From Ectocarpus siliculosus (lineage: Eukaryota > Sar > Phaeophyceae > Ectocarpales > Ectocarpaceae), in assembly GCA_000310025.1 (NCBI GenBank), contig FN648678.1, forward strand, positions 1 to 27,832: a stretch of 27,832 nucleotides of DNA, in the 5' to 3' direction. Shown piece after piece: positions 25,380-27,832 of the stretch. How positions within the stretch are numbered: position 1 is the stretch's first letter; every line of letters starts with the position of its first letter. A program made the position numbers and the translations under genes. A model generated the notes under the pieces. That model was not told the origin of the DNA. It was given only the letters and a program-made list of their open reading frames with translations, and made no database searches.

Positions 25380-27832
25380 ATGTGCGCCGTGCCCATGTGT
25401 GGTCGATGCGGTCATGTCGGGCACACGGCTGTCATCTGCCAGGCTCCTCCGCGATTTTATGGTAGGTGTTCTATTTGTGGTGAACCCGGTCACACGGCGC
25501 GCAACTGCAAATTTAACACATCCAACAATCTGCAGCAGCCGCCGCGCCAACACGCGGCGGCCAACACGTCTCAGGCACCCCACCTCAACGCCGTAATGCC
25601 CCCACCTTATCAGCCTTTCTCGCAGCAGCCTTTCCCCCAGCACTCCCATCTCAACAGCGCGGAGCCGGGGTATTCGGCAAGTTGTGTAGACGGGTCGATA
25701 GCGCACCATTGGCCCGTGTCGGCGCCTCTTCCGCAGCAGCACCTTGCCGTGGTACATCGCGATGGTTCCAGCGGAGGTGTGCAGCCATGGCAGGGTCCCG
25801 GCGGCAGCGGCTATGGTGGTGTGCCCCAGCAGCAGCAACAACCGGACAAGCAGCTTGGCTCGGTGGGTGGAGCCGGTAGTGGGGTCCGGTTTTCTGTGGG
25901 TGATGGGCAGCAGGAGCCACAGCAGCAGCTGCAACAGCAGGAGGGCCGCGCGTGGGGGGATGCTTCCGGCGTGGATACACAGGTCAGTGGCGGTGAGGGT
26001 GAATGCGTTGATGGAGTAGGGGGGGATGGTCATGCCGGTTCGTACGGCACAGTAGAGCCGGTAGGTCCCCCCCCCGATCGTAATGCTCTTCACGTTTTCT
26101 GCCAACACCGTCACCCTGTAGCTTATCCGCCGGCCCCTTTCCCCACTTTGCTGTCGGCGTCTGGACGTACCGACTGGTGGGTTGGTGATAGTGCCGCGTC
26201 TACTCACAGCACTAGCAGCACCGACTTCGTGTACAACTTGCGCCCGCCTTCGCTCGCTGAACGATACATCGATGTTGCCACCCGTGACCCCGCTGAAGTC
26301 ATTGGATACGGTTCGCTAGACCTAGTGCTGCGTGGCGACTACGGCGATATTCGTATCACCCTGCACGACGTTGCCGTTGTTCCTCGCCTTGCTTACCACC
26401 TGATGTCGTTTAACGTCATGCAAGAGGCCTTCGAGATTACCCTCTTCGACGCCGGTTCTCGCATGCTAGACGGCCGCATAAAATTCCTCAAGACGAAGCA
26501 TGGAAATTACGCGCAGGCCACCCGTGTTCCCCCCCTCGTTGATGCCCGCACTGCCCGCGTCGGCGCCGCTGGCCGCTGGGGTGCCGTTCATTTCGGTGGT
26601 GGTCACAACGGCGGCGGCGGCGGCGGCAGCGGCGGCGGCGGCCTCACCGGTGGTGGAGGCGTTGGGGATGGCGGCGGCCACAGCGGCGGGGGTAACAGGG
26701 GCGGCGGCGGCGGCATCGGCGGCGACGGCAACGGCGGTGGGGGCGGCAGCAGCTGCGACGGCGCTGGACGCGGCATCGGCGTTGGCTCTCATGCGCCCAG
26801 GTATGCCGCTCGCAATGGATATTAACGATCTCCACGTTGCACTCGGCCATGCTCACGACGACCTCATTCGCGAGACTGCGCGGCAGATGGGCATCAAGCC
26901 GACGGGGAAGAGGGTGTTCTGCGGCGGGTGTGCTGTTGGCAAGGGTATTCGAAAGGCTATTCGCTCGCACTACCTCGTCTACCGCTGTTCGTCCCCTCCA
27001 GCGTTTTTTCGCCGATCTGGCGGGGCCGCTCCCGCGTTCGGCGGGCGGCTCCACCTACGTCATGTGCATCGTCGACGACTACACCAACTTCGGCGTTCTG
27101 AAGTTCCTCAAGGACAAGAGCGCCCCCGTCGTCTGCAAAGCACTCCGCGAGTTTTTCGTCTCTCTCCAGGGTCTGCGCTCCGTCCACGGCAACTTCCAGC
27201 TGCTTCGCACGGACAACGGTCGCGAGTTTCTCAACGAGCTCGTCGACGACCTCCTCCTTGAGTTCGGCATCACGCGGGAGCTCACCTCGCCGGACGGGGG
27301 CCAAAAGCGCAACGGCAAGGTGGAGCGCCGGATCGGCCTCGTCCGGGAAGGGGGGCGAGCGGCGGTGGAGGAAGCTGTGAACCTGTTCCCCGACACCCAG
27401 TTCCCGACAAAGGCCCTCGACTTCAACGCCATCTACCCGGAGGCTTTTGCGTGGATGTCTGACTGCATTAACGTCCTCGCACGGCTTGATCAGAAGCCGC
27501 ACATGCTGTGTCCGTATGAAATGCTCTACGGCAAGCGTCCCCTTCGCGCCCCGCTGCCGTTTCTGATGCCGGGCTTCCACCATGCCCGGCGCTCTTCCAA
27601 GATCGAGGCCAAAGCGGAACGCTGCTTCTACCTCAACAGCGGCGCCGGTCACTCGCGGGACTCGTACAAGGTTATTTTCACCTCGGGCTTCGCGGGCTAC
27701 ACCACAGACGTCGTCTTCGGCTACAGCAGACGCCCGCGCTTCACCGGTGTGGTGGCGACATACGGCGGTGGAGCCGCGCGGGATCCGTGGGCAGACGGTG
27801 GTCTTGACAAGGGGATCGCGGGCGTTTCCAGC
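25380..27832 (+). pseudogene. pol: Copia pol: zinc knuckles, protease, integrase; two frame changes, 3' end off window
   Basis: The ATG at 25380 lies six bases after the gag TGA and in the same frame. Two CCHC knuckles come first (CGRCGHVGHTAVIC and CSICGEPGHTARNC), then a Gln/Gly-rich linker, then protease with WWVGDSAASTH (active Asp codon 26187). This frame stops at 26823. The gag-pre-integrase domain (LHVALGHAHDD, then CGGCAVGKG) is in the next frame, so a shift occurs between about 26530 (a C7 run) and the GGC repeats. A second shift near 26960-26990 leads to the integrase frame, open to the window end: Asp in IVDDYTNF (27074), Asp in RTDNGREF (27212), Glu in GKVERR (27323), a DD(36)E spacing, then PYEMLYGKRP and DVVFGY of the integrase C-terminal part. 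All catalytic residues are present, but the frames are broken unless sequencing errors explain the shifts. Confidence 0.75.
26600..26770 (+). repeat. GGC-type trinucleotide repeats in pol
   Basis: Interrupted GGC/GGT triplets give poly-Gly in the protease frame and poly-Ala in the pre-integrase frame. The tract sits exactly between the two domains, so expansion and slippage here may have helped shift the frame. Confidence 0.85.

Larger units (their letters stand above)
23637..27832 (+). mobile_element. Ty1/copia retrotransposon, 5' part (runs off the window)
   Basis: The order is promoter/LTR-like sequence, leader, gag, zinc knuckles, protease, gag-pre-integrase, integrase. Integrase before any reverse transcriptase is the copia order. 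Reverse transcriptase, RNase H and the 3' LTR must lie beyond 27832. The exact LTR limits cannot be set without the 3' copy; the start given is the first repeated motif of the promoter region. Confidence 0.85.

Noticed and set aside
24975-26207. 410-codon frame on the - strand across copia gag/pol
   Set aside because: It is a shadow of the Gly/Gln-rich coding repeats of the + strand; the real gag and zinc-knuckle frames are on the + strand.

Overview
The window looks like nuclear DNA of a multicellular eukaryote, most likely a photosynthetic stramenopile of the brown-alga (Ectocarpus) type. The evidence is GT..AG introns that keep phase, one very large Ala/Ser/Thr/Pro-rich exon, small coiled-coil proteins, and a dense mix of retroelements and DNA transposons. 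There is no bacterial operon structure. The lineage call is an inference from style, not from a marker gene.

Layout, left to right. (1) 1-1290: a modular tandem array of 17 copies of a short motif with self-complementary flanks. (2) About 1437-4638: a tyrosine-recombinase (YR) mobile element with a decayed gag-like region carrying a CCCH zinc finger, an in-frame TAG followed by a strong hairpin, a YR recombinase, and a near-identical 238-bp direct repeat pair spaced 569 bp apart. No reverse transcriptase lies between gag and YR. (3) 5268-5890: a TATA box and a small, probably two-exon coiled-coil gene. (4) 5891-10160: mostly non-coding, with two decayed retroelement protease fragments. (5) 10160-12311: a ~465-bp imperfect palindrome, then a 1,415-bp element with terminal inverted repeats and a TA target duplication, which itself holds a second long palindrome. 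(6) 12355-20360: the main host gene. I reconstruct six exons whose phases chain without a break into 1,911 codons: a huge low-complexity exon with a ~300-bp internal repeat and nuclear-localisation-like clusters, then four small exons encoding a more globular C-terminal part. (7) 20361-22600: non-coding sequence with small duplications and microsatellites. (8) 22607-23201: a complete hAT-type non-autonomous element with a perfect 8-bp target duplication. (9) About 23637-27832: the 5' part of a Ty1/copia retrotransposon: a promoter region with helically spaced repeats, a structured leader, gag, and a pol (zinc knuckles, protease, pre-integrase, integrase) that changes frame twice and runs off the window.

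How the parts work together: the host genes (5404-5890 and 12355-20360) sit among several transposon classes. One element ends only 43 bp before the first ATG of the large gene, so it may be part of that gene's promoter or lie inside an upstream intron. Both gag-bearing elements separate gag from the downstream enzyme by a single in-frame stop. The undescribed items that most deserve attention are the gag-TAG-hairpin-recombinase element without reverse transcriptase, and the large repeat-bearing nuclear-type protein.
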